From Mogibacterium sp. (GTDB lineage Bacteria > Bacillota > Clostridia > Peptostreptococcales > Anaerovoracaceae), in the NCBI GenBank assembly GCA_017431685.1, contig JAFRKO010000013.1, forward strand, positions 1-38,937: a stretch of DNA of 38,937 bases. The letters are read 5' to 3'. The position numbers were made by a program, and so were the translations under genes. How positions within the stretch are numbered: the first letter of the stretch is position 1; every line of letters starts with the position of its first letter. Shown here piece by piece: positions 15,775 through 24,234 of this stretch. The notes under the pieces were generated by a model. That model did not search any database and was not told where the DNA came from. It saw only the letters and a program-made list of their open reading frames with translations.

Positions 15775-16269
15775 TTATCTTTCCCATTCTCTGTTTTTTG
15801 GCCTCAACTGTTCCATAAGGCCTTCATTTCTGAAGCTGAATACCTTGTTTGTTCCTCCACCGACTATCACATGGTCTAAAAGCTTCAGGCCGATCAGGTC
15901 TGAGGCAGCAATCAGCCTTTTAGTAACATCCATGTCCTCCTGACTTGGCCGGAGGCTACCTGAGGGGTGCACGTGAAATACGAGCATACTCGCTGCATTC
16001 GACAGGATTCCTGACTTTACTACATTAGCCGGACTCACAAGTGAAGCGTCAAGCGTGCCTACGCTGCAGATATTGAAGTTGATCGGCTGCCCGTTGGTCT
16101 TCAGGTTCAGCACAGCAAAAACCTCTCTATCGTATGTTGCCAGTTCTTTTGCTATTACCTTCACTGCATCCTCCGGGCATGTGATCCGGTCTTCACTGTA
16201 CAGCGACGGCTCTTTAACCATGCGTATGTTCACTACCTGGATCTTCTCGTCATTTCTCTTTCTTCCCAT
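15775..16269 (-). CDS. RadC-like JAB domain protein
   Basis: This 164-aa protein is the JAB/MPN metalloprotease-like domain of RadC without the N-terminal helix-hairpin-helix region. The zinc motif is HVHPSGSLRPSQED (about residues 98-111), with a preceding Glu in REVFAVLNLKTNGQ. RadC-like JAB proteins are frequent on ICEs; their function is not proven, but anti-restriction or DNA-processing roles have been suggested. GGAGG lies nine bases before the ATG, and it overlaps the previous gene by 20 bases. Confidence 0.9.
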   Translation of the reverse strand: MGRKRNDEKIQVVNIRMVKEPSLYSEDRITCPEDAVKVIAKELATYDREVFAVLNLKTNGQPINFNICSVGTLDASLVSPANVVKSGILSNAASMLVFHVHPSGSLRPSQEDMDVTKRLIAASDLIGLKLLDHVIVGGGTNKVFSFRNEGLMEQLRPKNREWER

Positions 16270-16441
16270 CAGTGAACACCTCCATATCTATCGAATACAC
16301 CGTCCCGTCAGGCAACTGATCCACCAGTTTCCTTAATCTTGCAAGGTCCACGCCGTCAATAACTACCTGCCGCATATGTCTCGGTATATACTCCGGTTCT
16401 TGTGTTGCCGGCGCTGCTTCCGGCTCTATCATCATCTGCAT
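16250..16441 (-). CDS. Small hypothetical protein (63 aa)
   Basis: It begins MQMMIEPEAAPATQEPEYIP and ends LPDGTVYSIDMEVFTDGKKE. The region RQVVIDGVDLARLRKLVDQL may be a short DNA- or protein-binding helix. GGAAGGAGG lies six bases before the ATG, which defines the start. The first 86 bases overlap the end of the upstream gene in another frame, and its end overlaps the JAB gene. Family not recognised. Confidence 0.7.
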   Translation of the reverse strand: MQMMIEPEAAPATQEPEYIPRHMRQVVIDGVDLARLRKLVDQLPDGTVYSIDMEVFTDGKKEK

Positions 16442-16670
16442 CTGCCGCCTCCTTCCTCTCAGGCTTTGGATCCTCTCCGTCCATAAGCCATGCAAGCTCA
16501 CTGTGATTTGCCTTGATCGCATCCTGAAGATCGAATATGTTTGCCATCTCTCCGGTCAGACCGTTCTTGAGTATCAGTCTGCCATCGAGTGTCTTGATCT
16601 TGTTTGCCGTATCAAAGCCCTTATCTTTCAGCTTGTCCATGGTCTTCAGCTTCGTTCTGTCTATTGCCAT
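16356..16670 (-). CDS. Hypothetical 104-aa ICE core protein
   Basis: It begins MAIDRTKLKTMDKLKDKGFD and continues KIKTLDGRLILKNGLTGEMA, then IFDLQDAIKANHSELAWLMD. This resembles small proteins kept next to the JAB and YdbC genes in Clostridia ICEs; function unknown. AGGAGG stands just before the ATG. The C-terminal 30 residues are acidic, low-complexity and overlap the next gene by 86 bases, so a frame change there cannot be excluded. Confidence 0.7.
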   Translation of the reverse strand: MAIDRTKLKTMDKLKDKGFDTANKIKTLDGRLILKNGLTGEMANIFDLQDAIKANHSELAWLMDGEDPKPERKEAADADDDRAGSSAGNTRTGVYTETYAAGSY

Positions 16671-16809
16671 CTGTTTCCTCCTTCTTATGCCTTATTCCCA
16701 GTTGTCGCATTATTTCCGGAAGACAGTAACCGCAGAACGGTGCAAGTTTATTGCGGTAATTACAGTCTTCCGGGCATTGTATCTTCGGGTATTCCCACAG
16801 ATATCCCAT
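16621..16809 (-). CDS. Small Cys-rich protein, possible zinc finger
   Basis: This 62-aa ORF carries Cys residues as CPEDC and CGYC (about residues 12-16 and 26-29), a spacing that fits a zinc ribbon. The tail is polar. It begins two bases after the stop of the winged-helix gene and overlaps the following gene by 50 bases. No clear ribosome binding site is visible, so expression would rely on coupling. The Cys pattern is the main reason to keep it. Confidence 0.5.
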   Translation of the reverse strand: MGYLWEYPKIQCPEDCNYRNKLAPFCGYCLPEIMRQLGIRHKKEETDGNRQNEAEDHGQAER

Positions 16810-16811
16810 AT

Positions 16812-17132
16812 CTATGCTTTCATCAGGTCTTTGCCATAGCCTGTGAAGGCATAGCTGTGAGTTCGGTCAAATTTGCTTTCGTTGTACTCACCGACCTTGA
16901 CGACTCCTTCCCTGAGAAGTTTCTTAACTGCTGTCTGCACCATGTGCACCGTCAGGAACGGCAGGTAAGCAGTGATCCTTTTGTATGAAGCCCTGACCCA
17001 TGGGTATCCGTCTATATAAAATGCGGAATCCGCGTTTGCCTGGGCTTCCCACAGCTTTGAAGCCACGACAGCCGCATTGACTCCGCAGAGTCTTGCTATC
17101 TCTGTATTGAACTTTTTCTCTTTGTAGTTCAT
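16812..17132 (-). CDS. Winged-helix protein, possible replication initiator
   Basis: This 106-aa protein starts MNYKEKKFNTEIARLCGVNA and has RASYKRITAYLPFLTVHMVQ and TAVKKLLREGVVKVGEYN, which read as recognition helix and wing of a replisome-organiser-like winged helix. Such proteins precede replication genes on phages and ICEs. A DNA-binding role in replication is inferred. AGGAGGGG lies 11 bases upstream of the ATG. It is the first gene of the 17.1-15.5 kb maintenance run. Confidence 0.7.
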   Translation of the reverse strand: MNYKEKKFNTEIARLCGVNAAVVASKLWEAQANADSAFYIDGYPWVRASYKRITAYLPFLTVHMVQTAVKKLLREGVVKVGEYNESKFDRTHSYAFTGYGKDLMKA

Positions 17133-17224
17133 TTCTTCTGTTTCCCCTCCTACTGTCTCAAAAGAAAATGGAGCGGTCGCTGCTAAACTTCCGCCCCGTA
17201 TATCAGTTGTGGTTCATCTGGTTA

Positions 17225-20200
17225 TCAGGCAAACATTTCAGCATCTTCTTTGTCCTGTTTGCGTTTTCTTGCATACTCCTTTGCTACAAGCGCGAGCATG
17301 CTTGCCATTGCAGCCGCAAAGAGTCCTCCGTACAGCCAGAGCATATTGTTGTCGCCGGTCTTAGGCGGTACTCTCTTGGCTTCCCTGGACACCTTGACAG
17401 TCTGCCCTTCGTCCCTGAGATCCTTATGCTCTGCGACCTTTGTCACAGTAAACTTTGAAAGCTCTTCGCCTTCCTTGTAATCATTGACTCTGTACACAGT
17501 CTCGAATGCCACGAGCTCCTTCCCATCAAGGTTAGTCGTATCGATGATGAAGCTGATCTTAGCTGAGCCGTTTGGTCTCTTCGGCTGGAACGGTTCGCTC
17601 CATACTGTGACCTCATGACCATGCTCTACAAGCGGATCGCCTGTATCCTTCACCATGAGTGTGCCCTCAAATACATACCACTTTGAAGGATCAAGAGCCT
17701 TGTAAGTGATGGTATCGATGAGCTGAGTATCCTTGGCAGCTGCTACAGTCTTTTTGCCTGCGCCGTCTGCAAGAGACGTTCCGATCTCTGGCTTCTGCAC
17801 AGGAGTCTGGGCTACGTCATCCTTAGGCTCGAGTGTATCAGGTTCATCAGGATTATCCGGATTAGGATATGTCACATTGTCGCACTTAGCTGTGTTCCAG
17901 TAACCATCATGATCATCAGGCTTGTTCTTCTGGTACTCCCTGTTGATGTCGTTGCCCTTGGCATCCTTCGAGTCGGAGTCCTTAGCAGCGGCTGCAAGAT
18001 ATTCCTTCGCATCGTCGCTGACAACTGCCGTGTAGGTAGCGACTGCTTTTTCGCCCGGCTCAAGAGTGATATTCGCAATGAACTCATCTTTGCCCTTGTT
18101 GTTCCATGTGCCTTCACCGTCGAAAGTAACATCCTTCAGCTTAGGCACTGTAAAGTACTCAGGGTTCTGAGTGAACTGATCAGAGACATCCATCGTAAGA
18201 GCGATATTGCCGGTATTCTCTACATGGACTTCGTATTCGACTTCATCCTGTGCAAAGAAGCCGAACTTATCTCCTTTGGATGGTGCTTTTGTAGTACGGA
18301 TCTTGTACATCTCGTATGCAGGCTGCATGTGCTCCCATGTTACCGTCTGACCTTCGTCATCGATCTCCTCATGAGTAGCTGCAACATGTCCTTCCCTGTC
18401 AAATACCTTCTCAAATACTACAGTCTCCTTACCGTAGAAGCTGGTTGCATCGAATGTGAATGTGACCTTGACCTTGCCGTTTGACATGAAGGTCTTGAAT
18501 TCCTGTTCAGCAGTGATCTGCTTGCCGTTTATGTCCAGTACCGGCTGACCGGTTGCCTTGTCCATCAGGATTCCCTTTGCAGTGTAGGTCTCACCCTTCT
18601 TAAGATTCTTGTACTCGATCACATCTACAAGCGTGATCTCCTTCTGAGGTCTGATGTCCTTGTTCTCACCATTTACCGATGCAGTAGTCCCGATCTCAGG
18701 AACATCATCTGTAATGGTCTCGAGATCCACGAATCCGTTCTGGCTCTTCTGATCTACCGTGAAGTAGAACTTTTGAAGAATATATCCCTCGTTGTGCTCG
18801 CACGGCATCTCTTCAAGGATATATGAGTCGTATGGGAGGGCACCGAACTTGCTGTTCATTGCAGCCTTGTCTCCGAACTCGCCTGTACCGAACCATACTC
18901 CGTGCAGGATATCGTCTTTTCTCTTCTCAAGGTCAGCAGTCTTGATGTCTTCTGCTTCAAGCAGATCATCGAATGGGTTCTGTTTGCGTGCAGTGTCAGC
19001 GTCCTCATCTTCATCGAGGTCGCCCGTAGCTCTTCTGTCTTTTGTGGATAAGAAACCGTTTGCATCAGTTACGACTACGTGAGTCTCACCATTAGTCACG
19101 CTGATGATCTTGAATGGAACATACGAGAATCTCTCGGAAGTTGAATCAGCGATCTTTGTTCCCTGGACATCGGATCTGTACACATAGTCATCGAAAGTCA
19201 GAGCAGCTTCATGCTCATTGTCATCGAAGCTGACGATCACTCCGTCTTCTCTGATGGTAAACATGTGCTCTGTCTTGTCAGTGCGCTGGTAGCTTTCATT
19301 TGTCTTCGATTCACGGATCGTATAAGTTCCGTATGGCAGGTCATCTGCAAGAGTCTCAGCTGTATATGCCTTTTTCTCTTCGTTCCAGTGGACTGTGATC
19401 TTACCAACATCCTTACCTGTAGGAACTCTGAGAACTGTTCCATCCTCGAAGAGATCCTTTTTGGATTCAAGCTTCTTCCAGTCGACCTTGACTTCGGGAT
19501 CCCCAAAGTCTTTTCTTGCGACTACGTCTCTGCCGGATACGTTCTTGATGGTCATTACGATGCCGTCAAGATGTGCTCCGCCGAGAGCCTCGGACTTTAC
19601 AAGCTCCTTATCCCTCTTGATGATCTGTACTCCTCCTCTGATGACAGCCTCTCTGACCTTGTCTTCTGTAAGGTCTACGATCACTCCGTCCTCTCTGATG
19701 CGGAATGCTCTGGACCACTTCTCATTCAGGAGATATCCCTTGGATGGTTTGGTCTCTTTCATAAGATATGAGCCGTATGGCAAGTCATGATCACCGGAAG
19801 TCGCGATTCCGTCTGCATTTGTAGTGATCACAAGAGCAGCTTCGCCCTTGCCGATCTCCTTGCCCTTCACCATCACAGTCTCATTGGACTGATTGTAGAT
19901 GGTGAACTCAGCTCCCTTGAGGGTCGCATCGCCCTGGGCATAAGCCTCATCAAGGTCATTATCTATCTTGGCGAGCTTAACTCCGCCGCGGATGATGGTG
20001 TCATCGCCTTTGATCTTCTCGTTATAGGTCTTGACGTGAAGATTGTCCGTACCGTCTTCCGTGATCGTGACCTCAAGGATCTCATCATTGACAAGATAGC
20101 CCTCAGGTGCTTTGACCTCCTGGATCAGATACGTTCCGAGAGGATAACAGACCTTGCCATCCTTGTCCTTATACAGGGCATCACTGGTGAAACCATCTGC

Positions 20201-21394
20201 GAAGGTCGGATTCTGGCCGTTTATCCTGCCGTGTTCATCAGTTACAAAGTGCCATGTCCTGAGAGCTCCGTCAGCTGCCTTTGCTCCTCTCAGCATGACT
20301 TCCTGTGAATTCAGTCTGTCATAGTAGCTGAACTTATATACAGCTCCCTTCAGAGTGGCATCTCCCTCACCATGATCATGCGGATATCCGACAGGATTCT
20401 TAGTGAGAAGCAGTTCCACCAGATCAGTTATAGGTTCATCCTTGGCTGTAAAGGTCGTTGTTTCCTCAGATACGATCTTCACAGTGTATGTCTCAGGATC
20501 CTTAGCATACCCCGGAGGAGCATATGTCTCCTTGACTGTATATGTGCCTTCCATCAGATCGACGGTGTTGCTCTCTCCATTGGCATTCAGTGTCAGGGTG
20601 CCAGCTGCAGCACCGTTCTTGTCATAAGCGGTATACTGAGCCCCTTCAAGTGAATAGCAGTTGTTCCCATCAGTAATGGATGTGCGGTTTGAGACCTTCT
20701 TCATGTTGAGGTGTCCGGGAGCCTCCAGATATCCGACTACCATGTCCTGTACTCCATCCATATAGCAGATGAAGATCTTGAAGCTTTCAGGAACTGCTTC
20801 ATCGAAGTCTGCGTTTGTGTCGTAGAGTGCATTGGCGAGAGCCTTCGCTCTTGTCCACACATCACCGCAGGCAGAAGCGTGAGTACCTCCCCAGGTCGCC
20901 ATGTCGTTAGGCCTTCCGGCATATACATAGGCCAGGGCCAGATGAGCTACACCATAATCCTTTGCTTCATCACCGTAGTAGAACTGCTTTATTCCCTCGA
21001 TGTTTTTCTTGAAGCCCGGATACGAAGGCGAGTAGTACACGATGTTTCTGAGCGCGTTCCACTTGCCGGTATCGGTAGCGTCAGTGACCACCTTATCTAC
21101 CTGCACTGTTCTGGTCTGATCTCCTGACCACACAGGGGAGTTTTTATTCGGCTGCACGCAGATGGAAAAGCGGCTTCCGAGATCATCTCCGAGGTCGCAC
21201 TTGGCTGCGTTGCTGTAGCCTCCTTCACCCGGGCCGTAGTGCAGTTCCTTGTACCAGTGGACCGTATACTTGCTGCCCACTTTGCCGCTGAAAGCGCTTG
21301 CAGTCTCAGTCATCACAGTTCCAAGCATCATGATGAGTGCAAGCGTAATGGCGAACACTCTCGTGAACGCCTTGAAATACTTGTTGTCTGTCAT
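17225..21394 (-). CDS. LPXTG-anchored SpaA/VaFE-repeat surface adhesin
   Basis: This 1389-aa protein is exported and covalently attached to the cell wall. It has a signal peptide (hydrophobic core 13-28, cleavage near ETASA, 30-34). A VaFE-type N-terminal head follows (about 38-220, SICVQPNKNSP with Cys-79), then several SpaA/Cna-B domains (for example 243-310, 330-430, 480-560). Two VaFE repeats contain TVVFEKVF and LVAFETVY (about 925-1010 and 1210-1300). A PPKTG sorting signal at 1343-1347 precedes a membrane segment and a basic tail. The Lys and Asn/Glu pairs of Cna-B domains form intramolecular isopeptide bonds. AAAGGAG precedes the ATG. No sortase is seen nearby, so a host sortase must anchor it. 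It probably mediates mating contact or host adhesion. Confidence 0.93.
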   Translation of the reverse strand: MTDNKYFKAFTRVFAITLALIMMLGTVMTETASAFSGKVGSKYTVHWYKELHYGPGEGGYSNAAKCDLGDDLGSRFSICVQPNKNSPVWSGDQTRTVQVDKVVTDATDTGKWNALRNIVYYSPSYPGFKKNIEGIKQFYYGDEAKDYGVAHLALAYVYAGRPNDMATWGGTHASACGDVWTRAKALANALYDTNADFDEAVPESFKIFICYMDGVQDMVVGYLEAPGHLNMKKVSNRTSITDGNNCYSLEGAQYTAYDKNGAAAGTLTLNANGESNTVDLMEGTYTVKETYAPPGYAKDPETYTVKIVSEETTTFTAKDEPITDLVELLLTKNPVGYPHDHGEGDATLKGAVYKFSYYDRLNSQEVMLRGAKAADGALRTWHFVTDEHGRINGQNPTFADGFTSDALYKDKDGKVCYPLGTYLIQEVKAPEGYLVNDEILEVTITEDGTDNLHVKTYNEKIKGDDTIIRGGVKLAKIDNDLDEAYAQGDATLKGAEFTIYNQSNETVMVKGKEIGKGEAALVITTNADGIATSGDHDLPYGSYLMKETKPSKGYLLNEKWSRAFRIREDGVIVDLTEDKVREAVIRGGVQIIKRDKELVKSEALGGAHLDGIVMTIKNVSGRDVVARKDFGDPEVKVDWKKLESKKDLFEDGTVLRVPTGKDVGKITVHWNEEKKAYTAETLADDLPYGTYTIRESKTNESYQRTDKTEHMFTIREDGVIVSFDDNEHEAALTFDDYVYRSDVQGTKIADSTSERFSYVPFKIISVTNGETHVVVTDANGFLSTKDRRATGDLDEDEDADTARKQNPFDDLLEAEDIKTADLEKRKDDILHGVWFGTGEFGDKAAMNSKFGALPYDSYILEEMPCEHNEGYILQKFYFTVDQKSQNGFVDLETITDDVPEIGTTASVNGENKDIRPQKEITLVDVIEYKNLKKGETYTAKGILMDKATGQPVLDINGKQITAEQEFKTFMSNGKVKVTFTFDATSFYGKETVVFEKVFDREGHVAATHEEIDDEGQTVTWEHMQPAYEMYKIRTTKAPSKGDKFGFFAQDEVEYEVHVENTGNIALTMDVSDQFTQNPEYFTVPKLKDVTFDGEGTWNNKGKDEFIANITLEPGEKAVATYTAVVSDDAKEYLAAAAKDSDSKDAKGNDINREYQKNKPDDHDGYWNTAKCDNVTYPNPDNPDEPDTLEPKDDVAQTPVQKPEIGTSLADGAGKKTVAAAKDTQLIDTITYKALDPSKWYVFEGTLMVKDTGDPLVEHGHEVTVWSEPFQPKRPNGSAKISFIIDTTNLDGKELVAFETVYRVNDYKEGEELSKFTVTKVAEHKDLRDEGQTVKVSREAKRVPPKTGDNNMLWLYGGLFAAAMASMLALVAKEYARKRKQDKEDAEMFA

Positions 21395-21413
21395 TGCGTT
21401 TATCTCCTTTCCA

Positions 21414-21596
21414 CTAGATGCACATGAATGCGAGTATGATCACCGGCAGGCAAAGCGCTGCCATGATTCCGGTCAGGATCCAGCTGAGCCTGTTAGCTGC
21501 CTTCTCGCTGAGATAGAGCTGCATGCCCGCATCGTCAGTGACTATGATCACTTCGTCATTCGGTTCTTTGGTTTTCTTATCGTTGTCTTTCGTCAT
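21414..21596 (-). CDS. Small single-pass membrane protein upstream of the adhesin
   Basis: This 60-aa protein starts MTKDNDKKTKEPNDEVIIVT, a polar, probably cytoplasmic part, and ends in one membrane helix (about 40-60, LTGIMAALCLPVIILAFMCI). The ATG follows AAAGGA by six bases; a longer in-frame start at 21626 lies within the terminator area and is unlikely. It ends 17 bases before the adhesin ribosome site, so the two are likely cotranscribed. Function unknown; a role in adhesin export is only a guess. Confidence 0.7.
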   Translation of the reverse strand: MTKDNDKKTKEPNDEVIIVTDDAGMQLYLSEKAANRLSWILTGIMAALCLPVIILAFMCI

Positions 21597-21627
21597 AAAT
21601 CGTCCTTTCCCGCAATATCCGGGCACT

Positions 21628-21662
21628 AAAAAAGGCGCTCAGGTCATATAGACTTGAACGCC
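21628..21662 (-). terminator. Intrinsic terminator after the marR gene
   Basis: On the minus strand GGCGTTCAAGTC pairs with GACCTGAGCGCC (two wobble pairs) around a TATAT loop, followed by six T residues. It lies 33 bases beyond the marR stop and separates marR from the adhesin genes. Confidence 0.9.
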
Positions 21663-21694
21663 ATAGTTGTAAGAATATTGCGATTATTATAATT

Positions 21695-22264
21695 TTATTT
21701 CTCTGCTGTCAGTTTCTCCAGAAGAGCCAGCAACTGCTCCTTCTCCTCATCTGTCAGATTTCCGAACGCCCTGGAGAATTGCTCTTTTCTCTCATCCTCA
21801 AGCTCTGCTGCTCTCGCGGTTCCGAGCTCTGTCAGCGAGATCAGAGTGGCTCTCTTGTCATCCGGATCGACTTCTCTTTTTACATATCCGTCGCTCTCCA
21901 GCTTGGAGATGATCTCGGATACTGAGGACGGATTGATCCTGAGTTCCTCTACCAGAGTCTTTTGTCTGACTCCGCCTTCATAGCTTCCGATGATCCCGAG
22001 AAGTCTCTCTCTTGCAAATGCAGGGTTAGGTCCTCTTCCATGCATCGGTCCATGCCAAGGTCCATGTTCAAGTCCCGGCATCGGATGTCCTGCTTGCGGG
22101 CCGTGTCCTCCCATTGGTCCATGCGTCGGACCATGAGGCCCTTCATGTCTGCGGCAATGAGGTCCTCTGTGTTCTCCCTCATCGCTTTCTATGAATGCTC
22201 TGCGCAGTACGTGTGGCGCTCTCATGAGCTGCTCGAATAATCTCTCGTCTATAGTCTTTTCCAT
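21695..22264 (-). CDS. MarR family regulator with a His/Gly/Pro-rich insert
   Basis: This 189-aa regulator has an N-terminal dimerisation helix (1-28), then a long low-complexity segment (about 30-78) with ten His residues (for example GPHCRRHEGPHGPTHGPMGG). The MarR winged helix follows (FARERLLGIIGSYEGGVRQK, then PSSVSEIISKLESDGYVKRE, then DPDDKRATLISLTELG). The His-rich part may bind metal or only serve as a flexible linker. AGGAGG precedes the ATG. Its promoter carries two near-palindromic operators, and the gene ends at a strong terminator, so it is a single-gene, probably self-regulated unit. Confidence 0.9.
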   Translation of the reverse strand: MEKTIDERLFEQLMRAPHVLRRAFIESDEGEHRGPHCRRHEGPHGPTHGPMGGHGPQAGHPMPGLEHGPWHGPMHGRGPNPAFARERLLGIIGSYEGGVRQKTLVEELRINPSSVSEIISKLESDGYVKREVDPDDKRATLISLTELGTARAAELEDERKEQFSRAFGNLTDEEKEQLLALLEKLTAEK

Positions 22265-22318
22265 GTGTATTCCTCCTTCTGCGGATCTGCTTCATCCGCA
22301 TCGTATTATCAATATTTT

Positions 22319-22381
22319 ATTTCGGTACCAAAGTAAACATACTCGTCTTTCATATCTTTGTCAAGATATTTCGGTACCAAA
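22319..22381 (-). promoter_or_regulatory. marR promoter with two operator copies
   Basis: On the minus strand TTGACA (22364-22359) and TATGTT (22341-22336) are 17 bases apart. The near-palindrome TTTGGTACCGAAAT occurs twice, at 22381-22368 just upstream of the -35 and at 22332-22319 just downstream of the -10, with centres 49 bases apart. Bracketing of the promoter by identical operators fits repression by the MarR protein, perhaps with looping or two dimers on one helix face. Confidence 0.85.
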
Positions 22382-22511
22382 ATTAATTTACTTGTGGAGT
22401 AACATTATAGTCGATACTGTTATTCTTCTTCGGGTAGTAACTGGTAGTAAGAGAGGTGGGGTTGTAGGGGAGGAGACAGGAAAACATGCTCCTGATACGA
22501 CATGCGCATGC

Positions 22512-23462
22512 CTATCTGGCATCATCCCGGTCTCTTTGCCTATGCCGGTGTTTGGCGTAGTACTCCATGGCTGCTGCTATATAATCCTCTCTCTTTGAAG
22601 CCGGCAGATCCGGCGGGAACAGCCTTTTAAAGCGTTCTCCACTGAGCACTATGCGTTCTTTCTGGTTAGGCTTCTCCTCAAGCAAGATCGCCTCAATAAC
22701 CTCTGGAGTGAGTTTCTTCTCCACGCACATCTGCCTCATCCTGATCGCCTGTGCATGTGATGGTGTGCACTGCTCAGCATCCATACATTCCCATATGTGT
22801 CCTTGCTGGACTTTTGGAATGAACGATAATTCTATCGCCGGACGCATGGCCATCTGTCCCTCATCCACCATATCCAGGATCTCCGGAATAAGTTCTGTAA
22901 GACGAATATATCTGGAAATTGTTCTTCCGCTTTCTCCTGATGAATCTCCTAGAAGATCTCTGGTTTTCTCTCCCTCAAAAATGTGGACCATTTGTCCACC
23001 ATTTTTTAAGGGCCTTCCTGGCAGTCTCTTCATTGCCTCCATTCTCATCTTATATGCAAAAGCTTTTTCGCTCGGAAGGATCTTGGTCCTCTGGAAGTTG
23101 CTTTCCACCATAAAAATCGTTCCTTCATCACGAGTCATGTCCACGACTTCACATCTGAGTGTATCGATGCCTGCAAGCTCGCATGCTCTTAAGCGGCGAT
23201 GTCCGGAGAGCAGTTCATATCGTCCATCTTCTTTTTTTCGGACTGTAGCAGGAGTCAGTACACCGTTCTCTCTGATCGATTCGACAAGATTGAGCATGTC
23301 TTCATCATCTCTGACTTTGAACGGATGATCCGGGAACGGGTCGATCTCATCGAGAGGTATCTCGTATATCCTCTTGAGCTTCGCGTCGTCTCTCTCCTCT
23401 TGTGATGAAAACAGCTCATCGAGCGAGGGCAGCTTCATCTCTATGTCTTTCACGTTCGCCAA
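22512..23462 (-). CDS. parB: ParB/Spo0J-type partition protein
   Basis: This 316-aa protein has the ParB N-terminal CTPase fold: IPLDEIDPFPDHPFKVRDDE, then SIRENGVLTPATVRKKEDGR, LLSGHRRLRACELAG, and IFMVESNFQR. A helix-turn-helix with GESGRTISRYIRLTELIPEI follows. ParB binds centromere sites and stimulates ParA. The start is a TTG eight bases after GAGGTG, inside the end of parA (47-base overlap), so the two are coupled. The C-terminus is a basic, His/Arg-rich tail. Candidate binding palindromes lie 1.8 kb upstream. Confidence 0.92.
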   Translation of the reverse strand: MANVKDIEMKLPSLDELFSSQEERDDAKLKRIYEIPLDEIDPFPDHPFKVRDDEDMLNLVESIRENGVLTPATVRKKEDGRYELLSGHRRLRACELAGIDTLRCEVVDMTRDEGTIFMVESNFQRTKILPSEKAFAYKMRMEAMKRLPGRPLKNGGQMVHIFEGEKTRDLLGDSSGESGRTISRYIRLTELIPEILDMVDEGQMAMRPAIELSFIPKVQQGHIWECMDAEQCTPSHAQAIRMRQMCVEKKLTPEVIEAILLEEKPNQKERIVLSGERFKRLFPPDLPASKREDYIAAAMEYYAKHRHRQRDRDDAR

Positions 23463-24234
23463 GCTTCATCACCTCTTTCGTCAGTTGTTCATAAGCAATT
23501 GCCGGCTTCGAGCCTTTGTCATAAGCGAAGATGCTCATCCCTGCCTTGCTTGCCTCAGCTGCTTTTACAGCGACCGGTATCTGGGTATTGAAGATCCGGA
23601 TGCTCATGCCGTATTTCGTTCTGATGGTATTGATCACTTCCTTCGACAGGTTGGTCCTGCTGTCTACAAGCGTCATGACTATACCAGCGATCTTCAGATT
23701 CTCGTTAGTGTGGTTTCTGACCATATCTATGCTTTTCATCAGATGTGTCATCCCCTTTGTTGGAAGGTACTGTGCCTGCACCGGGATTATTACTTCATCC
23801 GCAGCCGTCAGTGCATTGATCGTGATCATACCAAGTGATGGCATGCAGTCGATAAGAATATAGTCGTAATCCTTTTTCACATCTTTCAGAAGGTTTGCCA
23901 GCACCTTTTCTCTGCTCATGGCGTTCACAAGCTGTGATTCCATAGAGGACAGATCAAGATTCGACGGGATCAGATCCACTCCTTCGGGATGATGCAGGAT
24001 AGTGTCCTGAACTACAGGTTTATAGTCCTGCGTTACCAGGTACATGAGTCTGCCAAGAGAGTGCTCAAGTGAGTCAGCCTCCCACCCCAGAGCCGAGGTC
24101 AGATCATTTTGCGGATCTGCATCTATCAGTAATACCCGTTTGCCTTCTCTGGCCAATCCGATCCCCAGGTTCAGTGTGGTCGTGGTCTTTGTCACTCCGC
24201 CTTTCTGGTTACATATCGCTATCGTCTTCGCCAT
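23416..24234 (-). CDS. parA: ParA/Soj-type partition ATPase
   Basis: This 272-aa protein has a deviant Walker A (CNQKGGVTKTTTTLNLG, near residues 7-23), RVLLIDADPQNDLTSAL (Walker A') and YDYILIDCMPSLGMITINAL (Walker B). It also has VIIPVQAQYLPTKGMTHL. ParA forms ATP-dependent dimers on the nucleoid and moves ParB-bound DNA. AGGAGG lies six bases before the chosen ATG; longer starts are unlikely. It has no N-terminal DNA-binding domain, so self-repression would need another protein, possibly the 138-aa gene upstream, whose end overlaps it by 26 bases. Confidence 0.95.
   Translation of the reverse strand: MAKTIAICNQKGGVTKTTTTLNLGIGLAREGKRVLLIDADPQNDLTSALGWEADSLEHSLGRLMYLVTQDYKPVVQDTILHHPEGVDLIPSNLDLSSMESQLVNAMSREKVLANLLKDVKKDYDYILIDCMPSLGMITINALTAADEVIIPVQAQYLPTKGMTHLMKSIDMVRNHTNENLKIAGIVMTLVDSRTNLSKEVINTIRTKYGMSIRIFNTQIPVAVKAAEASKAGMSIFAYDKGSKPAIAYEQLTKEVMKLGERERHRDEAALAR

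Noticed and set aside
17872-20653. ORFs on both strands within the adhesin gene
   Set aside because: The adhesin frame has domains, a signal peptide and a sorting motif; the others do not.
22021-22180. Tandem-repeat or CRISPR-like appearance of the His/Gly/Pro codons in marR
   Set aside because: The repetition comes from codons for Gly-Pro-His-type residues. There is no fixed repeat length or spacer pattern. I saw no CRISPR array in the window.
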